A stretch of 64,000 nt of DNA, taken from the NCBI RefSeq assembly GCF_014193655.1, contig NZ_JACHZQ010000002.1, positions 186,001-250,000 on the forward strand, read 5' to 3'. Under the pieces are notes generated by a model. That model saw only the letters and a program-made list of their open reading frames with translations. It did no database searches and was not told where the DNA came from. Below are positions 45,215-54,075 of the stretch, one piece after another. Position 1 is the first letter of the stretch; the number at the start of each line of letters is the position of its first letter. The DNA is from Rhizobium sp. BK313. GTDB taxonomy: Bacteria > Pseudomonadota > Alphaproteobacteria > Rhizobiales > Rhizobiaceae. A program made the position numbers and the translations under genes.

Positions 45215-46137
45215 TCGGGCCATTGTCGCCGCCATCCATACGCAGCCGCAAGGCGCAGGGGCTGACGCTCGCCGCGGCCATCGGTCGCTTTGCCCTGCAG
45301 TGCTGCGCCCAATGTGGGCGATATGCCTACCCGCCGCGCGATGCCTGCCCGCACTGCCTGTCTGCCGATCTGCCCTTTATCGATGCGCCGACCGGCGGCC
45401 TGTTGCTCTCGCAGACCTGTATCCGGGTCACGAGCGATCCCTATTATCGCGAGCATATGCCTTGGCGCGTCGGACTGGTGCAGCTCGATTGCGGACCCAG
45501 CGTCGTGACCCACCTGCATGGTGATTGTGCCGGCGCCGGCAGCCAAGTACGCCTGTCGCTACAGCTTGACAAAAGCGGCCAAGCCGTTTTTTTCGCCGGA
45601 CCTACTTCCGCGATGCCGCCTATGGAAGACGATCGTCAGTGGCGTGAAATCGTCGCCCACCCCAAGCATCGGCGTGTGCTGATCACCGATGGTCGCAATC
45701 CGGTGGCTCTGGAATTGGCCGTAGCGCTGAGAAAAGCGGGGGTATCGACGATACATATCGGCGTCGCGGACGACCGGAAGCCCTTCGACGAGCAGCAGCA
45801 GTTTGAAGCGATCGACGGCGTCCAGATTGTTGATTTCGATCCTGCCGGCGAGGGATCGCTGAGGGAATTGGCGGCTGATCTCGGCGCCAAGATCGATATA
45901 CTCATCAATTCCGCCGATCACGCCCAGCTTAAGCAACTGTTCGATGCGGCCGCTGGCGACACGACGCATGAGGTGAAGGATCTCACAGTCAAAGCGTTGA
46001 TGGACTTTGCGCAGTCCTTCGGACCTGCAATGCGCGGGCGTGCGTCAAAGGGCGCTCCGGCCTGGATCAATTTGCTCTCGGTGGATGAGCGGCTTCTCGG
46101 CGTTCCGAAGGCGGTCGAACGCAAGGCTCGTCCATGA
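45211..46137 (+). CDS. DUF35 zinc-ribbon/OB-fold protein fused to an SDR-like domain
   Basis: A 308-residue protein. Residues 25-130 form a DUF35 unit: a rubredoxin-like zinc ribbon with C32/C35 and C46/C49, then an OB fold. Residues about 150-300 resemble a short-chain dehydrogenase (RRVLITDGRNPVALELAVALRKAG, then KIDILINSADH). The glycine-rich NAD motif is degenerate and the chain ends (SVDERLLGVPKAVERKARP) before any YxxxK catalytic pair. DUF35 proteins normally pair with thiolase-like aldolases, as the gene order here supports. The added domain may be structural or cut short. Confidence 0.7.
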   Translation: MIGPLSPPSIRSRKAQGLTLAAAIGRFALQCCAQCGRYAYPPRDACPHCLSADLPFIDAPTGGLLLSQTCIRVTSDPYYREHMPWRVGLVQLDCGPSVVTHLHGDCAGAGSQVRLSLQLDKSGQAVFFAGPTSAMPPMEDDRQWREIVAHPKHRRVLITDGRNPVALELAVALRKAGVSTIHIGVADDRKPFDEQQQFEAIDGVQIVDFDPAGEGSLRELAADLGAKIDILINSADHAQLKQLFDAAAGDTTHEVKDLTVKALMDFAQSFGPAMRGRASKGAPAWINLLSVDERLLGVPKAVERKARP

Positions 46138-46198
46138 GTGCTGGCGTAGAATGCCTTATCGGCGGATCGGGCAGTCCTTTGCGCGTGCTGGCACTGGT

Positions 46199-46741
46199 TC
46201 AGGGACGCTCGACTGGATGAGGGCCGATCGCCACGCGCCGGGCCGCGGTGTCGTAAAAACTCGTCAAAAGCTCCAGCATTTCCGTGGCGTCGCCGAGCCC
46301 TTTTTCCGCATGATCCATCTTCTGGATCAGGGAAATCAGCAAATGCCGTCGCAGCGCGCGGTAGTCCTGGGTCAGCTTGTTGCCTTTGCGCGTCGGTACA
46401 TACAGCGTATCCTTGCGCGACCGGCCCTTGACGCGCTCGATCAACTGCAAGGCCTGCAGTTTCTTGATCGCGTATTGGATATTGGCAGTGTCGTCACGGC
46501 CGAGCAGACGGGAAATTTCAGCAAGGCCCTTCGGCTTGTTGCGGTAGCGGATCGTATGAAGGACAGCCGTATCAAGGCCACTGAGGCTCGATCCGGCCAA
46601 TTCGCTGCTACATTCGGACTGCCAGCGCACGAAGGCGGCTGAAATCCGCCACAGCGACCACTCGAATTCCGTCAGCGCGGCTTCCGACATCTCTGTCGTC
46701 GTCTCTCCGAGTGGATTTTCGAGTGCTGCAGGCGAATTCAT
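46199..46741 (-). CDS. MarR-type winged-helix regulator
   Basis: A 180-residue regulator starting MNSPAALENP, with GGGGAG upstream. The winged helix (about 65-125) includes GLAEISRLLGRDDTANIQYAIKKLQALQLIERVKG and a wing with RKDTLYVPTRKG. Flanking helices suggest a MarR-like dimer. No reactive Cys of OhrR type is present. It reads against the cluster and away from the racemase-like gene; an AT-rich operator-like site lies 28 bp upstream. It is the best candidate for the regulator of the whole 41.5-47.6 kb cluster. Confidence 0.78.
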   Translation of the reverse strand: MNSPAALENPLGETTTEMSEAALTEFEWSLWRISAAFVRWQSECSSELAGSSLSGLDTAVLHTIRYRNKPKGLAEISRLLGRDDTANIQYAIKKLQALQLIERVKGRSRKDTLYVPTRKGNKLTQDYRALRRHLLISLIQKMDHAEKGLGDATEMLELLTSFYDTAARRVAIGPHPVERP

Positions 46742-46768
46742 TTGGCTCCCCAGATTGGATATGGCTAC

Positions 46769-46784
46769 GATTAAAGCCTTAAAT
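46769..46784. promoter_or_regulatory. operator-like AT-rich site D
   Basis: GATTAAAGCCTTAAAT matches site A at 12 of 16 positions. It sits between the divergent MarR-type and racemase-like genes, suitable for control of both. Confidence 0.4.
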
Positions 46785-46838
46785 TCTCGTTTTGACGAGA
46801 GCAAAACGACGCATGACAACGAACATAACGAGGGAACA

Positions 46839-47645
46839 ATGCGTATATTCTGGCAAAGCTTTATCGATGCCACGGCCAGCGCCGCCTATATGAAGCAGCT
46901 TTCGGACTATCTGAACGGGATCGCAGAACCCGGCACGACGGTCGACGTTTTCGGCATCAGCCCGCCGGACCGGCACTTCGGGCGATTGGCGGAATTCCGC
47001 TGCGCGGCAATCGCGATAGACAACGGGCTGGAGGCGGCAAGCCGGGGCTATGACGCTGTCGTTGTCGGCCATTTTCAAGACCCGGGACTTTACGAGCTCA
47101 AATCAGCGCTCACCATTCCGGTGATCGGCGCGGGCGAGGTCTCCATGCACTATGCCGCACGGCTCGGCCGGCGGATTGCACTCGTCACGCTCGACGATGT
47201 TTTCCTGGTCTGGCACTACGAACAGGCAGACCTTTATGGACTTGGCAGCCGTGTGAGGCATGTGGTCGGAATGAATTGCACGCCGGCCGATTTCAGTGCG
47301 GCTTTCGACGGCGATGACGAGGCGCGGCGGCGTATGCTCGCGGCCTTCAGCGCCTGCGCCGAACCCCTGGTTCGGGATGGCGCTGATATCGTGGTGCCAG
47401 CCGGCATCCTGCCCGGCCTGCTGGTCGGCGGAGAATATGGCTTCAAGGTGCTGCACGCGCCGGTGATCAACACCGCGGCGGTCACCCTAAAAAGCGCTGA
47501 AATGGACGTGCGCCTGCATAATATCGATGGCATCGAAGTGAGCCGCGGACCATTCTGCTCGCTCGCCACGCCTCAAGCAGTTGAGGATTTCCGCAACTTC
47601 GTAGCCAAAGGTAGGCAGGCGCCGCTGTTTCCGAGCGACGTTTGA
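46839..47645 (+). CDS. Asp/Glu racemase-fold protein lacking both catalytic Cys
   Basis: A 268-residue protein beginning MRIFWQSFID, with GAGGGA upstream. The layout (YDAVVVGHFQDPGLYELKSAL, then VIGAGEVSMHYAARLGRRIALVT) is that of the aspartate/glutamate/hydantoin racemase superfamily. The first catalytic Cys, expected before FxDPG, is Gly77; the second, expected near IVVPAG (residues 184-189), is also missing. So it is unlikely to racemise by the two-Cys mechanism. It could be a lyase, isomerase or binding protein in the same pathway. Transcribed divergently from the MarR-type gene. Confidence 0.72.
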   Translation: MRIFWQSFIDATASAAYMKQLSDYLNGIAEPGTTVDVFGISPPDRHFGRLAEFRCAAIAIDNGLEAASRGYDAVVVGHFQDPGLYELKSALTIPVIGAGEVSMHYAARLGRRIALVTLDDVFLVWHYEQADLYGLGSRVRHVVGMNCTPADFSAAFDGDDEARRRMLAAFSACAEPLVRDGADIVVPAGILPGLLVGGEYGFKVLHAPVINTAAVTLKSAEMDVRLHNIDGIEVSRGPFCSLATPQAVEDFRNFVAKGRQAPLFPSDV

Positions 47646-47696
47646 CTGGATCTCATGGTGCTGTCGCCACCCGGCATCTCGTGGACCACCACGATG

Positions 47697-48341
47697 TCAT
47701 GCCCGAGGGCTGGCGTGTGCAATGCTCGACGCACCAACGTCCTGCGGCAGCCCGTTCGACTCGGTATTCATCTCTCGAAGTTGCGTGATGAACTGCTGCG
47801 GCCTCAGCCAGATGGCGGGTGTTTTGTAGCCCATGTGGCGGGCGATGTCGCCCACAAAGGCATTGCAATTGTAGAGCGATGCATCCCAGAGATGGGAAGT
47901 CGCTTGCTGCTTACGGATGAAGGCGACGACGTTGTCATATTCGACGTCCGTCAACAGCACGCGCCAGCTGGCCGACCTGTACTGTTCTTCCAGGTCGCCG
48001 TCGGTCGGTCCGGTCGTGGCCGGCACCGGCACGAAATGGCCGATCACATAGGGCGCCGCATCAGGTGAGGCCGGAGCGAGACCCGCGACTTCGGGGTTGA
48101 TCATCCTTCCGTCCTTGTCCTCGGTTCCGAATACCACATAGGTATGGCCGTAGGTGAGCGCATAGCGCGAGCGGAATTCGATGAAGTGCTGGTTGGACGT
48201 GTTTTGAACGGGGGTAGTTGCCAAGCCACGACTATTGGAAGTGAAACGCGGCTGGGGACTTTTATCTTCCGTCTGGCACGAGGATAACGCAAATACCAAG
48301 AGAATAATAAGCGACAGACCGCCTCTTCCAAGCGTCATCAC
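47697..48341 (-). CDS. putative lipoprotein of unknown function
   Basis: A 214-residue protein with a lipoprotein signal (LIILLVFALSSC, modified Cys at residue 22). The mature part has a segment SLYNCNAFVGDIARHMG, in which Cys and downstream residues recall NlpC/P60-like or related Cys-His hydrolase folds. TYGHTYVVFGTED earlier may supply a His. I could not confirm a family. It lies near an L,D-transpeptidase gene, so an envelope role is plausible. Confidence 0.65.
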   Translation of the reverse strand: MMTLGRGGLSLIILLVFALSSCQTEDKSPQPRFTSNSRGLATTPVQNTSNQHFIEFRSRYALTYGHTYVVFGTEDKDGRMINPEVAGLAPASPDAAPYVIGHFVPVPATTGPTDGDLEEQYRSASWRVLLTDVEYDNVVAFIRKQQATSHLWDASLYNCNAFVGDIARHMGYKTPAIWLRPQQFITQLREMNTESNGLPQDVGASSIAHASPRA

Positions 48342-48443
48342 TGCGCTCCGTTTGCGAGCCCGACGAATACGGGACAGAAATATGATGATATGCCACTCTT
48401 GCGCCGCGAGTTAAAAACGGGAGAAGCTTGGCGAGGTTATGGT

Positions 48444-48475
48444 GGGGAAGAGCCAATCTGGCTCTTCCCCAATTT
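48444..48475. terminator. 12-bp stem terminator hairpin
   Basis: GGGGAAGAGCCA (48444-48455) and TGGCTCTTCCCC (48459-48470) form a perfect 12-bp stem with a three-base loop. It follows the small lipoprotein gene on the minus strand; the AT-rich tail is short on either side. Confidence 0.7.
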
Positions 48476-48487
48476 GTAGGCCAGTGT

Positions 48488-48607
48488 CTATTTGTAGACG
48501 GCTGCAGCCGGAGGCGGGGCCTTACCCTTACCTTTGCCGATCGACCCGCAAGCGCTCAGATTGGCAACGGCAACCATTGCAACGATCACGACTAGAATTC
48601 TGGTCAT
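48488..48607 (-). CDS. 39-residue lipoprotein
   Basis: A very short gene: MTRILVVIVAMVAVANLSAC, then a mature tail rich in Gly, Lys, Pro and Ala ending AAAVYK. The lipobox LSAC puts the modified Cys at residue 20, leaving only 20 mature residues. AGAGGACT precedes the ATG and a strong hairpin follows the stop, so it is a complete transcription unit. Small entericidin-like or similar lipoproteins are typical parallels, but I do not recognise this one. Confidence 0.72.
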   Translation of the reverse strand: MTRILVVIVAMVAVANLSACGSIGKGKGKAPPPAAAVYK

Positions 48608-48748
48608 TAAGAAGTCCTCTCTCCTTAGACTGGCACACTTTATAGTAGGCGAATCAGATAGTAGCGGCGACTTATATAATAGACTAGTGCAGAAAGAACA
48701 CAGATCGAACGGATTGTAGACGCCTCACTTTTCCCCAAAAAAACGAGA

Positions 48749-49342
48749 TCAAATGACCAATACCCTCGTTCCTACGGGCGCGCGGCTATAAAGATCCATG
48801 ATATTCGTATTCGTCAGACGGATGCAGCCGTTCGAGACCGCATGGCCAATCGACCACGGCGCATTCGTGCCATGCACCCGGAACATGGTGTCGCGCCCGT
48901 CCTGGTAAAGGTAGAGCGCGGCCGCCCCAAGGGGATTGAGCGGCCCGCCCGGAACGCCGTCGGCATACTGCATCAGCCGGGGTTTGCGCATCATCATGTC
49001 TTCGGTGGGCTTCCACGATGGCCACTCCGCCTTGTGGCCGATGGTGGCCTCGCCCTTGAAGCTCAAGCCTTCCTCCCCGACGGCCACGCCGTAGCGTGTC
49101 GCCCGGCCGTCGCCCTCGACGTAGTAGAGGTAGCGTTGCCCTGTGTCGACAACAATGGTTCCGGGTGGCTCACCTCCGTCATAGGCCACCTCCTGACGCT
49201 TGTACCGCGGATTGACGTCCGGATCCGACCCGAACGTGTACCACCCCACCGGCGGCCCATCCGAGTTTGTCGTACACCCCGATGCCACCAGCCCCAGACC
49301 ACCCAGCACGAATCCCCGTCGTGTAATGCGGTATTTATTCAT
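48749..49342 (-). CDS. L,D-transpeptidase (YkuD family), lipoprotein
   Basis: A 197-residue cell-wall enzyme. The N-terminus MNKYRITRRGFVLGGLG combines a twin-arginine pattern with a lipobox ending at Cys23 (VASGC), so it is exported and lipid-anchored. The YkuD catalytic region (about 60-197) has HGTNAPWSIGHAVSNGCIRL with the active-site His and Cys. It forms 3-3 cross-links in peptidoglycan or attaches proteins to it. AGGTGG lies before the ATG. Confidence 0.9.
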   Translation of the reverse strand: MNKYRITRRGFVLGGLGLVASGCTTNSDGPPVGWYTFGSDPDVNPRYKRQEVAYDGGEPPGTIVVDTGQRYLYYVEGDGRATRYGVAVGEEGLSFKGEATIGHKAEWPSWKPTEDMMMRKPRLMQYADGVPGGPLNPLGAAALYLYQDGRDTMFRVHGTNAPWSIGHAVSNGCIRLTNTNIMDLYSRAPVGTRVLVI

Positions 49343-49619
49343 TTCCACCTGCCAAGCAATGGATTAGCCCTAGTTTCGTCTTTAACATCGCCGAGTATTC
49401 TAGCCAAGGCTCACATTCGCCGTATCTGATATAACCCCCAAAATGCCGGGAACACGCGCGCTGATCCTCTCGTTGTAGTAACCGATGAGCAACGCTTTGC
49501 ATTGTGGGCTGGCAGCTGCAGAAGTCTGTGAGGTGAGGGTTTTGCCTATGACGAAACCTCTTGCATCGACCGTCCCGCTCTGCTCGATTAGAAATATATG
49601 AAATATAGGGGGGACAAAA

Positions 49620-50375
49620 ATGGAGCTTGGCTTCAACGGAAAAGTCGCAATCGTGACGGGTGGTGGTTCAGGGATAGGCGCAGCTGTCTGCCGGCAGCTT
49701 GCCCAAGAGGGAGCATGTGTCGTCGTCGCCGATCTCGATGCCGATTCTGCGCACAGCGTTGCTGCCGATATCCGTTCGCAGGGGGGCAAAGCCCGTGGTT
49801 TTGCCGTCGATGTCAGTTGTGCGGAAGCCGTCGAGCAACTGGTCAACTTCGCTGTCCGGGAGTGTGGCGGCCTGAATCTGGCGGTCAACAATGCGGGGCT
49901 CGACGGCGTGCGGAAGGCGACGGCGGATTATCCGCTCGACGAGTGGCGCAAACTGATGAGCGTCAATCTCGACGGCGCCTTCTACTGCATGAAATACGAG
50001 ATCGCAGCCATGTTGCCACAGGGCGGCGGCGCCATCGTCAACATGTCTTCCGTTCTCGGTTGCGTCGGATTGCCCTTTACGTCTGCCTATGCGGCAGCCA
50101 AGCACGGCGTCATCGGACTGACGAAGGTCACCGCGATCGAGTACGCGAAATTCGGTATCCGTATCAACGCCGTCGGCCCGGGCTGGATCGAAACACCGCT
50201 TCTGTCGGAACATCTGGAGGCAACGAGCAGTCGGCGCATGCAAGCACTCCAGCCAATGGGCAGGCGTGGAAAGCCGGAAGAAGTGGCCGCGCTCGTATGC
50301 TTTCTCTTGTCCGAACAGGCAAGCTTCATCACCGGAAGCTGCCATGCGGTAGACGGAGCCTACACCGCTCACTAG
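49620..50375 (+). CDS. short-chain dehydrogenase/reductase
   Basis: A 251-residue classical SDR. It has the NAD(P)-binding TGGGSGIG near residue 14, VNNAGL, the catalytic Ser in MSSVLG, YAAAKHG with catalytic Tyr and Lys, and GPGWIETP. Asp at the end of beta-2 (VVADLDAD) favours NAD. GGGGGG lies just upstream of the ATG. It stands alone between the transpeptidase and HlyD-type genes; its substrate is unknown. Confidence 0.88.
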   Translation: MELGFNGKVAIVTGGGSGIGAAVCRQLAQEGACVVVADLDADSAHSVAADIRSQGGKARGFAVDVSCAEAVEQLVNFAVRECGGLNLAVNNAGLDGVRKATADYPLDEWRKLMSVNLDGAFYCMKYEIAAMLPQGGGAIVNMSSVLGCVGLPFTSAYAAAKHGVIGLTKVTAIEYAKFGIRINAVGPGWIETPLLSEHLEATSSRRMQALQPMGRRGKPEEVAALVCFLLSEQASFITGSCHAVDGAYTAH

Positions 50376-50487
50376 CGAACGCGTCTCGGGGTGCCTTGGA
50401 CCATCACCTCCGCAGTGCAAAGTGGTGCAATCTGCAAACAACGATTTCGGTGGCCGCCGACGGGTAATGTCGGCGAGCCACCTCAGA

Positions 50488-51714
50488 TCAGTGGCCCGCA
50501 AACACCAGGGTCTGCACTGGAAGCAGCAGCGCTTGTATGCGCAGAATCATGGCATGTACGAGGGCGACAGTGTCCACCACATGCAAGAATAGCCATCGCA
50601 TCATCCCAATATTCTTATCGGCCAGCGCATCGTGATTGTTTGTGTAGGCATTGGCGATGCAACTGCTACCAGGCGGGATGTCGTCGAGTTCTCCCTCGAA
50701 CAGCGGCTGCAGGAAGACCGTCAGCGTTCCCGGCTGCGCCATCTGCTGTACATCGACAAGCTGATCGGTCGGTCTTAGCTGTCCGGCAGCGATCACATCC
50801 TGAACCTCGGTTACGACCAGTGGAATGATTGTGAACGGTTTTCCGACGCACGTCGCTTCGGCAATCATTCCCCGTTTCATAACCTGCGCTTCGATTTGCC
50901 CGAATCCCGCAATCAGAGTGCCCTTGCCTGCCCCCGTGGGCACGAGAATCCCTGCGGGACGAATCATCGTATTCACGACATCGCCCGGACGCAGCGTAAA
51001 CTGCTGGACCGTACCGGCGACGCCGGCGCGAACGATTGTCTTGTTCAATTCTACCTGCGCCTGTGCCAGCGCGGCTTCTGCGCTTGCTGTTTGCGCCGGC
51101 AACAGGTCATTGATCTTGGCTTCAAGCGTCTGCTTCTGAGCGAGTGCGGCATTCACAGAACCCTTGCGGCTATCGATGGTATTCGCCAGACGCTGGACTT
51201 CGCGGCGGGCAACGGCATCGTTTTTCAGGAGCTCTGACTTCATCTCGTATTCGTCGATTGCCACTTGAAGGGCACCCTGGGCCTGCTGGATTTGACCGTC
51301 TGCTGATGCCAATTCGGTCTGGGCCACCCTGGTCTGGGCTTCGAGCTCAGCAATCTGCCGACGTGCCGTCTCCAGGGCTGCTTTTTGCTGCGAGTCATCC
51401 AGCCGGAAAAGCGGTGCGCCGGCCGCGACCTTCTCATTGACCCCGACATAGACCTCGTCGACCCGTCCGATTGTTTCCGGCAGGATCGTCACCGTGCGGA
51501 ACACTGCCGTCACACTCTTCGTCGAGGGATGGAAATAGAAGATCATCGTGATCAGCGAAACGGTGAGGATCAGACAGGCCGAGATCCCCCAGCGCAGTTC
51601 ATACCACACGGTGTAAAGGTCGATTTCGTGACCGATCCGCTTTCCCTGCACATAACGTCGGTAAAGATAGTCTGGAAAGATGGTGAGGAGCGAGCAAAGC
51701 ATCAACTCGAGCAT
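50488..51714 (-). CDS. HlyD-family membrane fusion/periplasmic adaptor protein
   Basis: A 408-residue protein. A membrane-proximal N-terminus and one helix (about 41-62, ISACLILTVSLITMIFYF) lead to a biotinyl-lipoyl-like region (GRVDEVYVGVNEKVAAGAPLFRLDD). A long coiled coil (about 110-210, ARRQIAELEAQTRVAQTELA) and a beta-barrel part follow (RAGVAGTVQQFTLRPGD). A second hydrophobic stretch lies near the C-terminus. No transporter or outer-membrane partner is encoded nearby. It follows a small membrane protein and the aspartate decarboxylase unit. Confidence 0.82.
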   Translation of the reverse strand: MLELMLCSLLTIFPDYLYRRYVQGKRIGHEIDLYTVWYELRWGISACLILTVSLITMIFYFHPSTKSVTAVFRTVTILPETIGRVDEVYVGVNEKVAAGAPLFRLDDSQQKAALETARRQIAELEAQTRVAQTELASADGQIQQAQGALQVAIDEYEMKSELLKNDAVARREVQRLANTIDSRKGSVNAALAQKQTLEAKINDLLPAQTASAEAALAQAQVELNKTIVRAGVAGTVQQFTLRPGDVVNTMIRPAGILVPTGAGKGTLIAGFGQIEAQVMKRGMIAEATCVGKPFTIIPLVVTEVQDVIAAGQLRPTDQLVDVQQMAQPGTLTVFLQPLFEGELDDIPPGSSCIANAYTNNHDALADKNIGMMRWLFLHVVDTVALVHAMILRIQALLLPVQTLVFAGH

Positions 51715-51716
51715 GG

Positions 51717-52157
51717 TCAGGCTCCTTCACGATGAGTGTCGCTCTTCGAGTTCCCTTCGATGGGCTTTGGGGCGGCGTCGGCCATCAACGCCGGATCGCC
51801 ACTCGTTTCAGGATCGCGGCCGGCAAGCTTGCCCAGCGATTGCGCGATCGAATAGAGCGGCGTCGAAAAGTCGGGAATATGGACGAAGGCGAGCAGCAGG
51901 GCCGCGATCCAGAAGAGATGGTTGTGGGTGAACAGCGAGATCAGCGCCAGCACGGCCACGATTTCCATCTGCACCTTGCTGGCGCGATGCGCCATGCGTT
52001 CCGGAAAGGCATGAAGCTGAAAGTAGAGATTGCCGACGGCGAGAATCATGGCGATCAGAAAAATGACCACGCCAATGGAAAGGTAGTCGGTGTGGCCCGG
52101 CGCGACGATGAAGACTGGCAGGTGGTCGACAGCGGCAGAATGTATATCTTGGGCCAT
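51717..52157 (-). CDS. small membrane protein linked to the HlyD-type gene
   Basis: A 146-residue protein starting MAQDIHSAAVDHLPVF, with AAAGGAG upstream. Hydrophobic segments are at about 28-50 (SIGVVIFLIAMILAVGNLY) and 66-103, followed by a polar tail. It ends 2 bp before the HlyD-type gene, so the two are coupled. The function is unknown; pairs of a small membrane protein and an HlyD protein occur elsewhere, for example YiaW/YiaV. Confidence 0.65.
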   Translation of the reverse strand: MAQDIHSAAVDHLPVFIVAPGHTDYLSIGVVIFLIAMILAVGNLYFQLHAFPERMAHRASKVQMEIVAVLALISLFTHNHLFWIAALLLAFVHIPDFSTPLYSIAQSLGKLAGRDPETSGDPALMADAAPKPIEGNSKSDTHREGA

Positions 52158-52411
52158 CGAAGTCTCCTTTCTTTTGAGACCAAAACTTACGACGTGATGC
52201 ATCCGCTTCGCGGCATACGAGGTCGACGATGGAGCGCAGGCTGGGCTTGAGATGGTCGACCGCGCAGCTCAAACTGCCCATAACTTCATTGCCCGACGCG
52301 TGGGGCCCCGACCATGAGGACCACGACGACACAGAGGCCGCGCAACCTCGACTTCGACAATCCGAACCGCAACCTCCTCTGCGGGTACGCTGGCCGTTGC
52401 GCTAAAGTCTT

Positions 52412-54028
52412 TCACTTCTTGGGCGCGCTTTTCGACGCTTCGAATGCATCCCTGTAGCCGCGTGCAATCGTCCGCACACCGCGCCCGATGTCCTCGTAGG
52501 CTTCGTCGGGCAGGTTCGCCAGGGACACACGCAACGACCAGTTAGGCGCTTCGAAGCCGCCGCCGTTCAAGAGCACGATGCCGTGAGCCTCGGCCAGCCG
52601 GAAAGCGAGATCCAGCGGGTGGATATTCTTCTTCAGATATTCAACCGCCTCGTCGCCGATATTTTTGCGAGCCCAGAACTCAAAATCGATCAGCCCGTAA
52701 TAGGCATCGAAGTTGGCGTTCGGGTCGAGCTTAAGACCCATGCCGTCTATCAAGGTCAGGACGCGCCGATTGACGATCTCCTTGCAGGCAGCCTGATAAC
52801 GCTTTTCCTCATCCATCATCTCGCAGAGGGAAAAGAGACTCATCATCACCTGCTGTGGGAGCGATAGTCCCGCCGTATGGTTGAGCGCGACGTCGCGACT
52901 GTCCGCGACGATACGATCGATGAATTTCAGTTTGCGCGGCTCGAGAGTGAGCGCGCCGTAACGCTTGTCCAGCGCTTTCAGATCGGCGCCGGTCAGCTTG
53001 GCGATCATCGTGTCGAAGATGTTTTCCTCGTGGATGGCGATGACACCGAGGCGCCATCCGGTAGCGCCGAAGTATTTCGAATAGGAGTAAACGCCGATCG
53101 TGTTCTGAGGGAGTTCACCAAGCAAGGAGCGGAAATCATCGACGAATGTGCCATACACGTCGTCCGTCAGCAGCATCAGATCCGGACGCTTGTTCTTCAC
53201 CAAGCTCGTCAGTTTGCCGATGGTCTCCGCGCTCAGTGCCATGCCGGTGGGATTGCCGGGATTGACGACGAAGAATGCCTTGATCTTCGGATCTTCCAGT
53301 TTCTTGATCTCGTCGTCGGTGAACTGGAACCGGTTTTCTTGCGGCGCTTTGATATGAACGACCTTGAGGTCATAGTCCTCCAGATGCGTCATTTCGAGAT
53401 AAGGCGTGAAGATGGGCGTTCCGAGTGCGATGGTGTCGCCAGGATGCAGCAGGCGATTGGCCTTCAGGGATTTGAAGATGTAGCACATCGCGGCGGTGCC
53501 GCCCTCGACCGCGTAGAGATCGAACTTGCCGGCCGGCCGCGGCTTGCCGCACATCGCCCATAATAGATACTCGTGCACAATCCGCTCATTGTGGACCAGC
53601 ATTCTGTCGGGCACCGGATAGTTGTCGCCGATAATGGAATCGACGAGTTCATGGACGAATGCATCGGGGTCAAACCCAAATGTCTTGGTTGCAAACTGCA
53701 ACATCGAGGACAGGAAGCCGGCACCTGGCATGTCGGCATGCTTTGCCAGCCACCCCTCTAGTCGCGCCGCAATACCTGTTGCCTGCGGCATTCCTGCCAG
53801 TCCGGCCGGATGCTCCCTCACCCGTTTGCACTCGGTGACGGCGAACTGCCCAAGCAGAAAAAAGCCCTCGCGCGGTGTGGTGGCTACCCAATTGGGATTG
53901 CCGCGACCGGCATTCAGGAACGCTGATTGCGTCGTCCTCGAGGTCTTCTTCGCCAGTTGGATCAACTCATCCTTGATCTCGAAAGGGCTAAGAGCCTCGA
54001 ATTTGCGCAATGTAAGGGCATCAGCCAT
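52412..54028 (-). CDS. aspD: aspartate 4-decarboxylase
   Basis: A 538-residue PLP enzyme of the aminotransferase fold. It converts aspartate to alanine plus CO2 and consumes a proton. The start MADALTLRKFEALSP follows CAGGAG. It matches the AsdA/AspD type with FLNAGRGNPNW, VVNPGNPTGMAL, LLTDDVYGTF and PLP-lysine in YSYSKYFGATGWRLG. The antiporter gene upstream supplies aspartate and removes alanine. Together they generate proton motive force and raise internal pH. Confidence 0.92.
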   Translation of the reverse strand: MADALTLRKFEALSPFEIKDELIQLAKKTSRTTQSAFLNAGRGNPNWVATTPREGFFLLGQFAVTECKRVREHPAGLAGMPQATGIAARLEGWLAKHADMPGAGFLSSMLQFATKTFGFDPDAFVHELVDSIIGDNYPVPDRMLVHNERIVHEYLLWAMCGKPRPAGKFDLYAVEGGTAAMCYIFKSLKANRLLHPGDTIALGTPIFTPYLEMTHLEDYDLKVVHIKAPQENRFQFTDDEIKKLEDPKIKAFFVVNPGNPTGMALSAETIGKLTSLVKNKRPDLMLLTDDVYGTFVDDFRSLLGELPQNTIGVYSYSKYFGATGWRLGVIAIHEENIFDTMIAKLTGADLKALDKRYGALTLEPRKLKFIDRIVADSRDVALNHTAGLSLPQQVMMSLFSLCEMMDEEKRYQAACKEIVNRRVLTLIDGMGLKLDPNANFDAYYGLIDFEFWARKNIGDEAVEYLKKNIHPLDLAFRLAEAHGIVLLNGGGFEAPNWSLRVSLANLPDEAYEDIGRGVRTIARGYRDAFEASKSAPKK

Positions 54029-54075
54029 GATCTGCTCCTGTTGCAAGAATTGCGTGAAAGGCCAACCTTTCGCGG

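Noticed and set aside
49400..49891. A 163-codon minus-strand frame near the SDR gene
   Set aside because: It overlaps the SDR start and the translation has no recognisable pattern.
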